A stretch of 64,000 nucleotides of DNA from Verrucomicrobiales bacterium (GTDB taxonomy: Bacteria; Verrucomicrobiota; Verrucomicrobiia; Verrucomicrobiales; DEV007). Of this stretch, positions 26,656 through 35,076 are shown piece after piece. Both the position numbers and the translations under genes were made by a program. Location of the stretch: NCBI GenBank assembly GCA_002698785.1, contig PAAG01000031.1, positions 124,001 through 188,000 on the forward strand, written 5' to 3'. The notes beneath the pieces are model-generated. The model did not search any database, was not told where the DNA came from, and saw nothing but the letters and a program-made list of their open reading frames with translations. Position 1 is the first letter of the stretch. Each line of letters begins with the position of its first letter.

Positions 26656-27528
26656 TCAGCTGTTTGACTCTGCGTTCTCTTCGATGGTGCCTTGGTCCCT
26701 GAGAGAACTTATGTAGGACTCCACAGCAGTATTGCGGGATTCCGTCTTCCATTGTTCCTCGAGCGTCTCGATCTCATCCCTGGGGATAGGGGCTGGATCT
26801 TTGCGATCTGTCACTTTGAAAAGGTGAAACCCATAGTGCGTTGCGATTACGGGGCTCACTTCGCCGATTTCCATGGAAAAGGTAATGGCTTCCACTTCCG
26901 GCATGGTGGTGCCTTGTTTCATGAAGCCGAGATCGATATCCCTCTCTTCGTCGGAACCGTGCTCGGCGGCGGCTTGATCGAAATCTTTTCCGTTGAGGAT
27001 TTCTTTCCTCACTTCGCGAAGGGCCAGATATGCTTCGCGGGCTGCTTCGTGACTGGCCGGTTCGATAAAGATCTGGCTGACCCGGACTTCTTCTTCCGAG
27101 AGATAGCGTGAAATGTTCTCCTGATAGTAGGCTTCGAGTTCTTCGTCCGTGGGATCTTTCAGTTCCGGCAGCTCGGATTCCAGGAGACGGTCTACGAGCA
27201 TACTGCTACGGAGACGACGGAGAATCATTTTCTTATCGCCCGGTGTGAAGCCGGTGTTTTCGAAAAACTCCTGTTCTCCACCGTGCTCCGCCTTCAACTC
27301 TTCGAATCGCTTCTCGACAACTGAATCGTCGAGGTTGCCGAATTTTTTCATCGACTCCTGCTCGAGAAGAGTGCGGTTGATGAGGTTTTCCCGCGCATAC
27401 TGCTGGAATTCCTGATCCCGGTCACAACACACCACTTCTCCCAGGTTCTGGTAGTGTTCTTTGATAGAATCGAATTCTTCCTCGATCTCATCATCTGAGA
27501 TTGATTCTCCGTTCACGGTAATTGCCAT
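26656..27528 (-). CDS. Parvulin-type peptidyl-prolyl isomerase (SurA/NifM-like)
   Basis: This 290-residue protein has an N-terminal helical chaperone region (residues about 1-140) and a parvulin domain (about 145-245). Parvulin marks are V-S-Q-I-F-I-E near 145, D-F-D-Q-A-A-A-E-H-G-S-D, D-L-G-F-M-K-Q-G near 200, I-G-E-V-S-P-V-I-A-T-H-Y-G-F-H-L. There is no signal peptide, so unlike SurA it is probably cytoplasmic, resembling NifM. A Cys-Cys pair (V-V-C-C-D-R) near residue 34 is unusual. It is convergent with the pilin-like gene, 8 bp apart. Confidence 0.85.
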   Translation of the reverse strand: MAITVNGESISDDEIEEEFDSIKEHYQNLGEVVCCDRDQEFQQYARENLINRTLLEQESMKKFGNLDDSVVEKRFEELKAEHGGEQEFFENTGFTPGDKKMILRRLRSSMLVDRLLESELPELKDPTDEELEAYYQENISRYLSEEEVRVSQIFIEPASHEAAREAYLALREVRKEILNGKDFDQAAAEHGSDEERDIDLGFMKQGTTMPEVEAITFSMEIGEVSPVIATHYGFHLFKVTDRKDPAPIPRDEIETLEEQWKTESRNTAVESYISSLRDQGTIEENAESNS

Positions 27529-27664
27529 CGCTCAAGGTGGCGCACAATGTCGAGAACTGCAAACGGCTCCGGTTTCCGTATCGACGTGACGAACCGGGCG
27601 CCTCTCGGGAAAACGGGGGAATGAGAGTTGATCTAGGGGCAAAAGCGACCACCTTGGCGCCGAA

Positions 27665-28621
27665 ATGGCGAGTGGCGAAATACAGGCTTTTGTTCTTGGT
27701 GCTGGACTGGGCACCCGATTGAGACCACTGACGGAGTTTCTTCCGAAGCCGCTGGTGCCTGTCTGCAATCGGCCTTTGATCAACTATGCCTTCGACCATC
27801 TCATGGCCGACCTCGGTGTGAGCCGTTTCCTGGTGAATACTCACCATTGCCCTGACGCCTACAGCGAGCACTTCCCGGACGGGATGTATCGTGGAAATGA
27901 GATCACATTCCGGCACGAGCCTGTGCTGCTGGATACGGCGGGTGGAATTGACAATGTGCGGGACTGGTTGCCGAAAGATGATTCTTTCGTCGTCTACAAC
28001 GGCGACATCTTGACGGATCTACCGCTCGGCGATGCTTGGCGGACTCATCTGGATAGCGGAAACGCCGTGACAATGGTCCTCCGGTCAGAAGGGGATGAAC
28101 TGCGGGTGGGCTACGACCCAAAGAGCGGACAGGTCGTGGATCTGCGAGGGGTATTGAAACCAGATTGGTCGCAGCGCTATCAATTTACAGGGATTTACTT
28201 CGTCGCTCCACACTTTCTCCCGTATCTGAAACCGGGGGAAATCGAGTCGGTGGTGCTTCCGATCCTCGAGGCGATCAAGGCTGGGGAAAGAGTGGGTGGA
28301 GTTCTCGCCGATGGAGGAACCTGGAGCGATTTGGGAGAAAGAGATTCCTATCTCTCTGCTCTTGAGGGGTTTGAGAAATACAATTGGCGCAGCCCAGGAG
28401 AGCCGATGATGAAAATCAGCCCCGAAGCAGACATCGCTCCTGGGGCTGAAATCGACGACTTGAGTTGGGTAGGACCCGGTGCATCCATCGGTGAAAACGC
28501 ACAGATCAAGCGCTCGATAATATGGGGAAATGGCACAGTTGCTGGAGATTCGGTACTCGATAGAGTCATTGTTCGTTCGGAAAAAAGGGCCGAAGGACAT
28601 CTCTATGATGTGGATTTGTAG
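27665..28621 (+). CDS. Sugar-phosphate nucleotidyltransferase
   Basis: This 318-residue protein makes an NDP-sugar from a sugar-1-phosphate and NTP. The signature A-F-V-L-G-A-G-L-G-T-R-L-R-P-L-T lies at residues 8-23 with the catalytic K in F-L-P-K-P-L-V-P. V-Y-N-G-D near residue 115 supplies the metal-binding Asp. The C-terminal 60 residues look like a short left-handed beta-helix (G-A-S-I-G-E-N-A; S-I-I-W-G-N-G-T-V). It is close to MurU and mannose-1-phosphate guanylyltransferase types. The specific sugar is not decidable from sequence alone. Confidence 0.87.
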   Translation: MASGEIQAFVLGAGLGTRLRPLTEFLPKPLVPVCNRPLINYAFDHLMADLGVSRFLVNTHHCPDAYSEHFPDGMYRGNEITFRHEPVLLDTAGGIDNVRDWLPKDDSFVVYNGDILTDLPLGDAWRTHLDSGNAVTMVLRSEGDELRVGYDPKSGQVVDLRGVLKPDWSQRYQFTGIYFVAPHFLPYLKPGEIESVVLPILEAIKAGERVGGVLADGGTWSDLGERDSYLSALEGFEKYNWRSPGEPMMKISPEADIAPGAEIDDLSWVGPGASIGENAQIKRSIIWGNGTVAGDSVLDRVIVRSEKRAEGHLYDVDL

Positions 28622-28696
28622 CAAAGATGAGAAAAATGGCGGGGTTTTGGCAAAAAAGTTAAAGAATGCGTATTTCCGTCCGTCTAAGATGTGACG

Positions 28697-28709
28697 AATT
28701 CGACGAATT
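28697..28709. promoter_or_regulatory. Short palindrome in the rex leader
   Basis: A 6 bp inverted repeat with a single central base (AATTCG-A-CGAATT) overlaps a direct repeat GACGAATT/GACGAATT (28693-28709). It lies 31 bp before the rex start. Rex often represses its own gene, but the classic Rex site (TTGTGA-N6-TCACAA) is not what is seen, so the binder is unknown. Confidence 0.3.
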
Positions 28710-28740
28710 GCCTTATCCTCAATAAACCCCCCAAGTAAAA

Positions 28741-29367
28741 GTGGAAAAAATCGACATCCCCAAGAGAACTGTCTACCGACTGTCTCTCTATCAAAGATGC
28801 CTCCAGCGACTGAAAGAACAGGGGGTAGAAACAGTTTCATCTGAAGACCTCGCAGGCGCTGCAGGTGTAAAGCCGACGCAACTACGGAAAGACCTCGGTC
28901 ATGTTGGCCAGTTTGGCACCCGTGGACTAGGGTACTCAGTGACTACATTGTCAGAAGCCATATCCGGTGTGATGGGGCTTTCTATGCTTCAACCGGTAGT
29001 CTTGATCGGTGTAGGTAATCTCGGCTCGGCTTTGCTGCGGTATTCCGGATTCCGAAAAGAAGGTTTTGAGATTATTGCGGCGTTCGATGCAGAGCCTGGG
29101 TGTGTGAAATCGACCACCGAGCAAATGGGTGTTCCCGTGTATCATTCTGACGAATTAGAAACGTATGTCAGGGAATACGGAGTTCGCATGGCGATCATTG
29201 CTGTCCCTGAAGCCTCCGGGCAGCCCGTGGCAGATACTCTCGTCGAGGCGGGAGTGAAGGCGATTTTGAATTTCTCGCCGGCATTGCTCAATGTCCCCGA
29301 AGAGGTCGTCGTAAATCACGTGGACCTCGCTGCCGAGCTGGGTAGTTTGAGCTTCTTCGTGAGCTAA
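28741..29367 (+). CDS. rex: Redox-sensing transcriptional repressor Rex
   Basis: This 208-residue protein begins with GTG. Rex senses the NADH/NAD+ ratio and represses fermentation and respiration genes. The N-terminal winged helix includes L-A-G-A-A-G-V-K-P-T-Q-L-R-K-D-L and the strongly conserved F-G-T-R-G-L-G-Y. The Rossmann domain has I-G-V-G-N-L-G-S-A-L near residue 92 and A-I-I-A-V-P-E near 156. The C-terminal helix that domain-swaps ends in L-S-F-F. Length and motifs are normal for the family. Confidence 0.96.
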   Translation: MEKIDIPKRTVYRLSLYQRCLQRLKEQGVETVSSEDLAGAAGVKPTQLRKDLGHVGQFGTRGLGYSVTTLSEAISGVMGLSMLQPVVLIGVGNLGSALLRYSGFRKEGFEIIAAFDAEPGCVKSTTEQMGVPVYHSDELETYVREYGVRMAIIAVPEASGQPVADTLVEAGVKAILNFSPALLNVPEEVVVNHVDLAAELGSLSFFVS

Positions 29368-29388
29368 GGCACTGAGCCACCCCAGCTA

Positions 29389-30246
29389 ATGGCTGATACG
29401 CAGCTTGTCAGGGTACCTGTTGAGTATCCCTTCTGTCTCGATACTACTTTGAAATCAGGGCAGCTTTTCCACTGGGAGGCTATCGAATGGTATGGCTTGT
29501 CAGGCTATGCTGGCTGCATTGGTTCGAATGCGCCTACCTTCATCGCATCCGATGGCGCTGGGGGAGTCTTTATCTCCAATGGGCATGCAGAGCGTGCCAC
29601 ACGTTACTTCGGTTTGGATCAAGATATGGAAACGATTCACAGTACGTTTCCCACCAATGACCTGGTATTGAAAGATGCTATTGCCTTTTGCCCGGGGATT
29701 CGACTGGCGCGACAACCTTTGTGGGAATGCCTTGCTACTTTTATTACGTCTTCGCTTAAGCAGGTGGCCCACATTCGTGGCATATCCATGACCTTGCGCC
29801 AGAGATATGGGACTCCCTACACTCTCGATGGGAAGTCTTTCTATAGTTATCCAGAGCCAGAATCGTTTGTCGAAGCTGGCGAGGGCGAACTCCGAAAGTG
29901 TGCACTCGGCTACCGGGCGAAGTCTCTGTTCCTTGCCGCGCGAGCGGTGTCTGAAGGGGAGATCGATTTGGAAAAGATCGAAAATGAGATGGATCTCAGT
30001 GAGGCTCGGGTAGAACTGATGAAACTCCATGGTGTGGGGGATAAAATCGCGAACTGCGCACTGCTTTTCGGCAGTGGGAGGTGGGGCGCATTTCCGATCG
30101 ATGTGTGGATTGAACGAATTCTGCGAGACCTGTATCGAAAGCGGGTGAAAGGACCAAAATTACAGCTTTGGGCCGAGCGATATTTCGGTGAGAACGCGGG
30201 ATACGCGCAGCAATACCTCTTTCATTTCGCCAGAAAAACGCTTTAA
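29389..30246 (+). CDS. OGG1-type 8-oxoguanine DNA glycosylase/AP lyase
   Basis: This 285-residue protein is of the OGG1 branch of the HhH-GPD superfamily, more common in eukaryotes than in bacteria. It should remove 8-oxoguanine. The helix-hairpin-helix reads L-H-G-V-G-D-K-I-A-N-C, with the catalytic lysine, and the loop P-I-D-V-W holds the catalytic Asp. The N-terminal third matches the OGG1 beta domain (F-C-L-D-T-T-L-K-S-G-Q-L-F-H-W). It starts 21 bp after rex and may be co-transcribed, which would place oxidative DNA repair beside a redox sensor. Confidence 0.88.
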   Translation: MADTQLVRVPVEYPFCLDTTLKSGQLFHWEAIEWYGLSGYAGCIGSNAPTFIASDGAGGVFISNGHAERATRYFGLDQDMETIHSTFPTNDLVLKDAIAFCPGIRLARQPLWECLATFITSSLKQVAHIRGISMTLRQRYGTPYTLDGKSFYSYPEPESFVEAGEGELRKCALGYRAKSLFLAARAVSEGEIDLEKIENEMDLSEARVELMKLHGVGDKIANCALLFGSGRWGAFPIDVWIERILRDLYRKRVKGPKLQLWAERYFGENAGYAQQYLFHFARKTL

Positions 30247-30279
30247 TTCGCGTTTCGCCGGAATTCTTAAGTCAGTGCA

Positions 30280-31536
30280 ATGTCGGAAACGCAAAAACTC
30301 TTTGCCAGTATTTCCGGGACATTTGCGGTTCACGCAGTCCTCATCCTGCTTTTGCTGCCACCGCTCTTGATTCAGAGCGCACGCTGGAAGCCCGAGCCAT
30401 CCGCCCCTTTGCGGGAAAGAGAGGAGCCGATGGAGGTCGTGGTAGATCTGGCAGAGCTACTCGATGAGGTGGAAGAGGAACCCGTTGAGCCAGAATTGCC
30501 CATGGAGGAGGGGCCGAGACCCTTTGTGAATACTGATTCGAATACTCCAGAGGCAGAAGCACCTGAGACAGCGGCCTACGAATCCGATCGAAATACGACT
30601 GCCGCATCCCGATTGCAGCCAGATCCGAACCTTCCTCCGGATTACAAAGGGCCCACTGTGCGGGGGAGTCTTCCTGTGCCGGACATAGTTCTCGAAGAAC
30701 GCGACTACACCGATGGCGAGGCGGCAGGAAAGGCCTCGCCGGGATCCGGTTCAAACATGGCTCGCCTATTGGCAAATACTTCCGTGGCTTCGCCAGGACG
30801 CCAGCAGGCCCGTGCTCAGGCAGCGGCAAAGGCTGTCGAAGGAGAAAATGATAAAAAGCAGGAGGGGGAGAAGACAGAGAACGACAGTACCGAGCCGAAG
30901 CCGTTGACCCGACCGACAGAACAGTTGGGAGAAACCATCGAAAAGGCGATGTCTGTGAAGTCTTTCACTGATCCCAATGGATCCCATTCGATCGGACGTG
31001 AATTGGGAGAAGAGGAAAAAGAAGAAACCACAGATCAGATCGCAGAAGAGATTGGCGAGACGACCGACCCTCCAGAGAAAATGGTCGAAAAAATCGAGGA
31101 GGTCGAAGAGCAGAAAGAGGAACAGATCAATCCTGCTGATGCCGGGATGTTCGCCGATGGACTGAGCCTCGAAGAGAAAATGAGCATCTTGAATGGAGAG
31201 AGCAGCCGTCTCGGGGACAACGCCGTCGATGCGGAGGATACTCCGCTCGGACGATACAAGAAGAAGGTTTGGGAAGAGGTAGGGAAGCAGTGGAACCGGG
31301 AGCGCATTCGCCACAAAGACGATTTCACGGTCGGCGTACTATGGATTGAAGGGGTCATTCATAGAGATGGCAGCGTTACGGACTTGCGGATGGTTGAGAG
31401 CGAAACGACATCCTTTGCGGTGGAACGCAGTTTACACTCGATCAATATCGCTGACATTCCGCCGATGCCGCCCGAAGTGGCCAAGTCCTACGGAGGCACC
31501 GGACTGGTATTCGATTTCCGATTTATCATCTATTAA
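30280..31536 (+). CDS. tonB: TonB/TolA-like energy-transducing protein
   Basis: This 418-residue protein has an N-terminal membrane helix (residues about 10-31). A very long acidic, Pro/Glu-rich periplasmic spacer follows (about 40-305, with runs such as E-K-I-E-E-V-E-E-Q-K). A C-terminal TonB/TolA-like domain (about 320-418) contains G-V-I-H-R-D-G-S-V-T-D-L-R-M-V-E-S and I-P-P-M-P-P-E-V. The next two genes are ExbB- and ExbD-like, so it should carry proton-motive energy to outer-membrane partners. No TonB-dependent receptor is in the window, and a Tol-type role is an alternative. Confidence 0.78.
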   Translation: MSETQKLFASISGTFAVHAVLILLLLPPLLIQSARWKPEPSAPLREREEPMEVVVDLAELLDEVEEEPVEPELPMEEGPRPFVNTDSNTPEAEAPETAAYESDRNTTAASRLQPDPNLPPDYKGPTVRGSLPVPDIVLEERDYTDGEAAGKASPGSGSNMARLLANTSVASPGRQQARAQAAAKAVEGENDKKQEGEKTENDSTEPKPLTRPTEQLGETIEKAMSVKSFTDPNGSHSIGRELGEEEKEETTDQIAEEIGETTDPPEKMVEKIEEVEEQKEEQINPADAGMFADGLSLEEKMSILNGESSRLGDNAVDAEDTPLGRYKKKVWEEVGKQWNRERIRHKDDFTVGVLWIEGVIHRDGSVTDLRMVESETTSFAVERSLHSINIADIPPMPPEVAKSYGGTGLVFDFRFIIY

Positions 31537-31544
31537 GACGAAGC

Positions 31545-32309
31545 ATGCTGGACTCAACGTTTAATGCCAGGGTATGGGAGTTCCTTCTCTCGGGAGGGGT
31601 TTTCATGGCGTTCATTGCCCTGTGCTCATTCGTCGCGATTGCTGTCAGCATTCATCGGGCGATTACTTTGCGATGGAATTCTATTATTCCCCCGGAGCTA
31701 CGCGAAGACCTCAGCCGATGTGGAAAGCTGTTTCGCGAAGGAAAAGCCACGCGACTTCTCGCAAATTTCAGGAGGAGTGAAAGTCCCATCGCCCGCGTCA
31801 GCCGCATCGCCCTTTCTCCCGAGTTCTCTTCACGTGCAGAAGCAACGGAGGCTGTCGAGGCTACCGCGAAAGAGCAGATGGTTCGCCTCGAAAACGGGAT
31901 GGGCGTCCTCGAAGTGGTCATTACCATTGCGCCGCTTCTTGGCCTGTTAGGAACAGTGAGCGGTCTGGTGGGAGTCTTCGGAACCCTTGGCACGCAAGGC
32001 GATGTTTCTGATCCTTCCCTGATCGCTTCCGGAATTGCGGTCGCTTTGAACACGACCATCGCCGGTCTCGTCGTTGCAGTGATCACAGTGATTTTGCACT
32101 CCTACTTCACTCGGCGCCTGGAACGCGTTGCGGCCCGGCTTGAAGTGATCGCTGGCCATTTGCTGCACGAATTCTACAAGAATGGCGGGCCGGAACTGTA
32201 TGACAATGTTATGCCGGAAGGCGACGAACCTGTCATCCCTGACGAGAAAGTGTCCAGTTCCATCCGTCAGGCTGCGAACAATCTCAAGAAAGACGATTTT
32301 CTGCAGTGA
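31545..32309 (+). CDS. exbB: ExbB/TolQ-family proton channel protein
   Basis: This 254-residue protein belongs to the MotA/TolQ/ExbB family. Three membrane helices are seen at residues about 12-35, 122-145 and 168-190. The conserved core L-E-V-V-I-T-I-A-P-L-L-G-L-L-G-T-V-S-G-L-V-G-V-F lies in helix 2 and A-V-A-L-N-T-T-I-A-G-L in helix 3. With ExbD it forms the proton-driven stator. It begins 8 bp after the TonB-like gene, and its stop overlaps the exbD start (GTGA). Confidence 0.93.
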   Translation: MLDSTFNARVWEFLLSGGVFMAFIALCSFVAIAVSIHRAITLRWNSIIPPELREDLSRCGKLFREGKATRLLANFRRSESPIARVSRIALSPEFSSRAEATEAVEATAKEQMVRLENGMGVLEVVITIAPLLGLLGTVSGLVGVFGTLGTQGDVSDPSLIASGIAVALNTTIAGLVVAVITVILHSYFTRRLERVAARLEVIAGHLLHEFYKNGGPELYDNVMPEGDEPVIPDEKVSSSIRQAANNLKKDDFLQ

Positions 32310-32725
32310 ATATCTACCGAAAACGTCGTCAGCGGCCTGCGGTCCCGATCATCACCTTGATCGACATTCTCGCGATTCTGCTGATCTTCTTCATCGTCAC
32401 GACGACCTTTAAACAGGAGGAATCGCTGGTGAAAGTCAACCTGCCGAAGTCATCGGAGATGGCTACGGAAAAAACGGAATCCCAACGACGAGTTGCACTC
32501 GCTTTGAGCAAAGACGGTGAGGTCTCTATCGGTAGCCGAGTCCTGTCGATGAATGAGCTGGAAGCAGGGTTGCGGCGTTTTCGGGCGGAAAATCCCGATG
32601 CGTTGCTCGAACTCAAGGCGGATGAAGGTGCCCCTCTGGGAAAAATGGTGAAAGTCTGGGACGCGGCTAGTCGGGCGGGACTGGAAATCAAGGATCTCCC
32701 GCTCCGAATTCTTTTAGAAAAGTAA
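32306..32725 (+). CDS. exbD: ExbD/TolR-family protein
   Basis: This 139-residue protein has one N-terminal helix with the essential aspartate in I-I-T-L-I-D-I-L-A-I-L-L-I-F-F (Asp20 or so) and a periplasmic ExbD/TolR domain. The GTG start overlaps the exbB stop by four bases, indicating translational coupling. The periplasmic part ends with G-A-P-L-G-K-M-V-K-V-W-D-A-A, typical of ExbD. Confidence 0.92.
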   Translation: MNIYRKRRQRPAVPIITLIDILAILLIFFIVTTTFKQEESLVKVNLPKSSEMATEKTESQRRVALALSKDGEVSIGSRVLSMNELEAGLRRFRAENPDALLELKADEGAPLGKMVKVWDAASRAGLEIKDLPLRILLEK

Positions 32726-32795
32726 AAGTCAGTATTTCCCGGGTTTTTCGTTGTCTGGTGAAATCATGGGGTACATTTATTCGTAGTTTTTCCTT

Positions 32796-33347
32796 ATGAT
32801 TCGTAAAATCGTGTTTTATCCGGAGCCAGTACTCCGGACTGTTGGCAAGCCGGTCGAAGAAGTGACCGACGAGATCCGTGAGCTTGCCGCTGATATGCTG
32901 GAGACGATGTATGAGGCGAGTGGCGTGGGGCTGGCAGCGCAGCAGGTGGGAGAGGCGATCCAATTGGCGATCGTCGATGTATCGCACGATCCGGAGTGTA
33001 TCAGTTATCTGCGAGTAAACGGCGAGGAGAAAGAGCTTTCCGAGGTTTGTCCGCTGACGTTTATCAATCCCAAGCTTGAGCTGGTCGGGAAAAAGGAAGC
33101 TGATGTGGAGGGATGTCTTTCTTTCCCCGACCTCCGAGGAGACATCTTGCGTCCGTCAGAAGTGAAGGCAACAGTGGAGACTCTCGATGGCGAAACGCTC
33201 GTGATCGAAACCGACGGTCTTTTCTCCCGCGCAATCCAGCACGAGACGGATCACCTGTTCGGGAAGCTTTTCATCGACCGCATGTCGAGTGCGAAAAAGC
33301 TTGCGATTCGGCGGCAACTGAAGGAGATGCAGGAACAATACGGCTAG
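32796..33347 (+). CDS. def: Peptide deformylase
   Basis: This 183-residue metalloenzyme removes the formyl group from new proteins. All three family motifs are intact: G-V-G-L-A-A-Q-Q-V-G (residues about 45-54), E-G-C-L-S-F-P (about 106), and Q-H-E-T-D-H-L (about 148), giving one Cys and two His metal ligands plus the catalytic Glu. Length fits type 1 deformylase. It starts 70 bp after exbD and is followed by DUF368 without fmt, its common partner. Confidence 0.96.
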   Translation: MIRKIVFYPEPVLRTVGKPVEEVTDEIRELAADMLETMYEASGVGLAAQQVGEAIQLAIVDVSHDPECISYLRVNGEEKELSEVCPLTFINPKLELVGKKEADVEGCLSFPDLRGDILRPSEVKATVETLDGETLVIETDGLFSRAIQHETDHLFGKLFIDRMSSAKKLAIRRQLKEMQEQYG

Positions 33348-33377
33348 TCAGTCGTTCGCTTGTTTATCTCTCCTCAC

Positions 33378-34322
33378 ATGAAGGAAAGCATCTCCGTACT
33401 TCTCAAGGGCGCTGCCATGGGGGCCGCCAATGTTATTCCCGGCGTTTCAGGTGGAACGGTGGCGTTTATTACGGGGATCTATGAGAGACTGATTTTCGCT
33501 ATCAAGTCTCTTAGTGGTAGTTCATTGAAGCTCCTATTTAAGGGGAAGATAAAAGAATTTGCTGAAGAGACCGATCTCAAGTTTCTCATCTGGTTGGGAA
33601 TCGGTGTTGTCGTTAGTATTCTGACGCTCGCGGAGGTATTGAAATACCTCTTCGAGAATTACGAGAAGCTCGTCTGGGCGTTCTTCTTTGGTTTGATCTT
33701 GGCCTCAATCTACTTCGTAGGAAAGCGAGTATCGCGCTGGACGGTGAGCTGTATCCTTCTGCTTCTCTTTGGTGCCGCCATTGCTGTGGTGGTGGCTATG
33801 ATGAAGCCTGCGACGGAGAATGATTCCATTCCCTATCTGCTTCTCTGTGGTGTCATCGCAATGGCCAGCATGATCATTCCAGGCTTATCGGGTTCGTTTG
33901 TCCTGCTTCTGCTGGGAAACTATAAGCTGGTGATGGTTGATTCTGTCTCCCGGTTAAAATCAGCCGACCCAGAGGCACTGTCGATTCTGATTCCTGTCGG
34001 AATCGGTGCGGTGATTGGTCTCGTTACGCTGAGTCGTCTGTTGGCCTGGATCTTCAAGAAATTCCACGATCAGGCTGTTGCTCTGCTGACCGGTTTCGTT
34101 GCCGGTTCACTGTTGGTCATCTGGCCGTGGAAAGAGGCCATCACCGAGACCTTCGAGCACGAGGATCGGGTGAAAGAGAAGGTGATTGGCTATGATTGGC
34201 AACTGCCTGCTATGTCGGGTGAGACGGCTATTGCGGTGCTCTTGATGATCATCGGAGTAGTGCTTGTCTGGCTGATGGAAAAGTCAGGTGCTACAGCGGA
34301 GGAAGCTCCCAAAGAATCCTGA
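33378..34322 (+). CDS. DUF368 polytopic membrane protein
   Basis: This 314-residue protein has about eight to nine membrane helices and the DUF368 signature at the N-terminus: K-G-A-A-M-G-A-A-N-V-I-P-G-V-S-G-G-T-V-A. A related internal repeat, A-S-M-I-I-P-G-L-S-G-S-F, lies near residue 170. The two matching re-entrant-like segments suggest an inverted-repeat transporter. DUF368 includes PopT-type proteins linked to recycling of the lipid carrier undecaprenyl phosphate; that role is inferred from family. ATG 33378 is chosen over an upstream TTG. Confidence 0.88.
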   Translation: MKESISVLLKGAAMGAANVIPGVSGGTVAFITGIYERLIFAIKSLSGSSLKLLFKGKIKEFAEETDLKFLIWLGIGVVVSILTLAEVLKYLFENYEKLVWAFFFGLILASIYFVGKRVSRWTVSCILLLLFGAAIAVVVAMMKPATENDSIPYLLLCGVIAMASMIIPGLSGSFVLLLLGNYKLVMVDSVSRLKSADPEALSILIPVGIGAVIGLVTLSRLLAWIFKKFHDQAVALLTGFVAGSLLVIWPWKEAITETFEHEDRVKEKVIGYDWQLPAMSGETAIAVLLMIIGVVLVWLMEKSGATAEEAPKES

Positions 34323-34370
34323 AGATCTCGAAAGAATCACTGGAATCCTCCAGAGGTTCGTTCCATAGTT

Positions 34371-34399
34371 TAGTCCGTTCAGGTCGTCGAGACGGACTA
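34371..34399. repeat. Hairpin in the DUF368-lipoprotein gap, possibly REP-like
   Basis: A perfect 8 bp inverted repeat (TAGTCCGT/ACGGACTA) with a 13 nt loop lies in the 185 bp gap. Read on the minus strand it begins with GTAG. The following 90 bp (to about 34495) contain TAGCGGAGTTTTG and CATCTTCCGG, weakly like hairpins B and C near imuA, so this may be a decayed member of the same repeat family. Confidence 0.4.
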
Positions 34400-34507
34400 C
34401 CGTTTTCCATAGCGGAGTTTTGTCCAAGTGCCATTAGGCCAAGCGACATCTTCCGGAGGCCACAAGTTACAGTCTATCCGGCGATCTGGCGGACCTTCTT
34501 TTTTTCA

Positions 34508-35026
34508 ATGAGGTGGTATTCGATCCTGTTCGTCATCGTCCTGTCGACATTCCTGACAGGTTGTTTTGAGAAAAGGGCGGCCGTGGTAGTGCCGCAGATT
34601 GAAGACGCACCCAAGTACCTCGCGAAGCGACACTTGCAAATTACGGGAACTCCGCATCTCGATATGATGGGTGTTCACACTTGGCGTTCTGGTTCTGTGG
34701 GAGCAGGCAAATCGCCTTCGGCTAATCCCAAGCAGTGGCGATATGTCGTTCCGCTGACTGGCAAAGGTTGGGACAAATCGCAGCCGATTCCATGCTGGGT
34801 ATCTTTTTCGACGAATAAGGAGCATGTCAGTGCAGAAGCGGCTGCCTTGCGACGGGATCTCTCTGGCGGTTCGATCGTGGGGATCAATGTCGACTTTCCG
34901 TCTCGCACAGTGGGGGCTCTCCGAGGGAAATCGGCCTGGCAGAGTGCCATAGAGGATGCGGAGGCGCGCTACGGCATCCGTGCCGATCCTCGGGCGCCGA
35001 TACTTTCGTGGAAACCGGGGAGATAG
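34508..35026 (+). CDS. Putative lipoprotein of unknown function
   Basis: I do not recognise this 172-residue protein. The N-terminus is a lipoprotein signal ending L-T-G-C19, so Cys19 should be lipidated and the protein anchored to a membrane on the periplasmic side. The remainder is soluble, with Trp and Gly/Pro-rich segments (T-W-R-S-G-S-V-G-A-G-K) and no repeat. Its stop is 50 bp before the next gene start, which may be in the same transcript. Confidence 0.65.
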   Translation: MRWYSILFVIVLSTFLTGCFEKRAAVVVPQIEDAPKYLAKRHLQITGTPHLDMMGVHTWRSGSVGAGKSPSANPKQWRYVVPLTGKGWDKSQPIPCWVSFSTNKEHVSAEAAALRRDLSGGSIVGINVDFPSRTVGALRGKSAWQSAIEDAEARYGIRADPRAPILSWKPGR

Positions 35027-35076
35027 CGAATCCTCTTGCTCGTAGGAAACCCTATATGGTATTCCTTGATATCACT

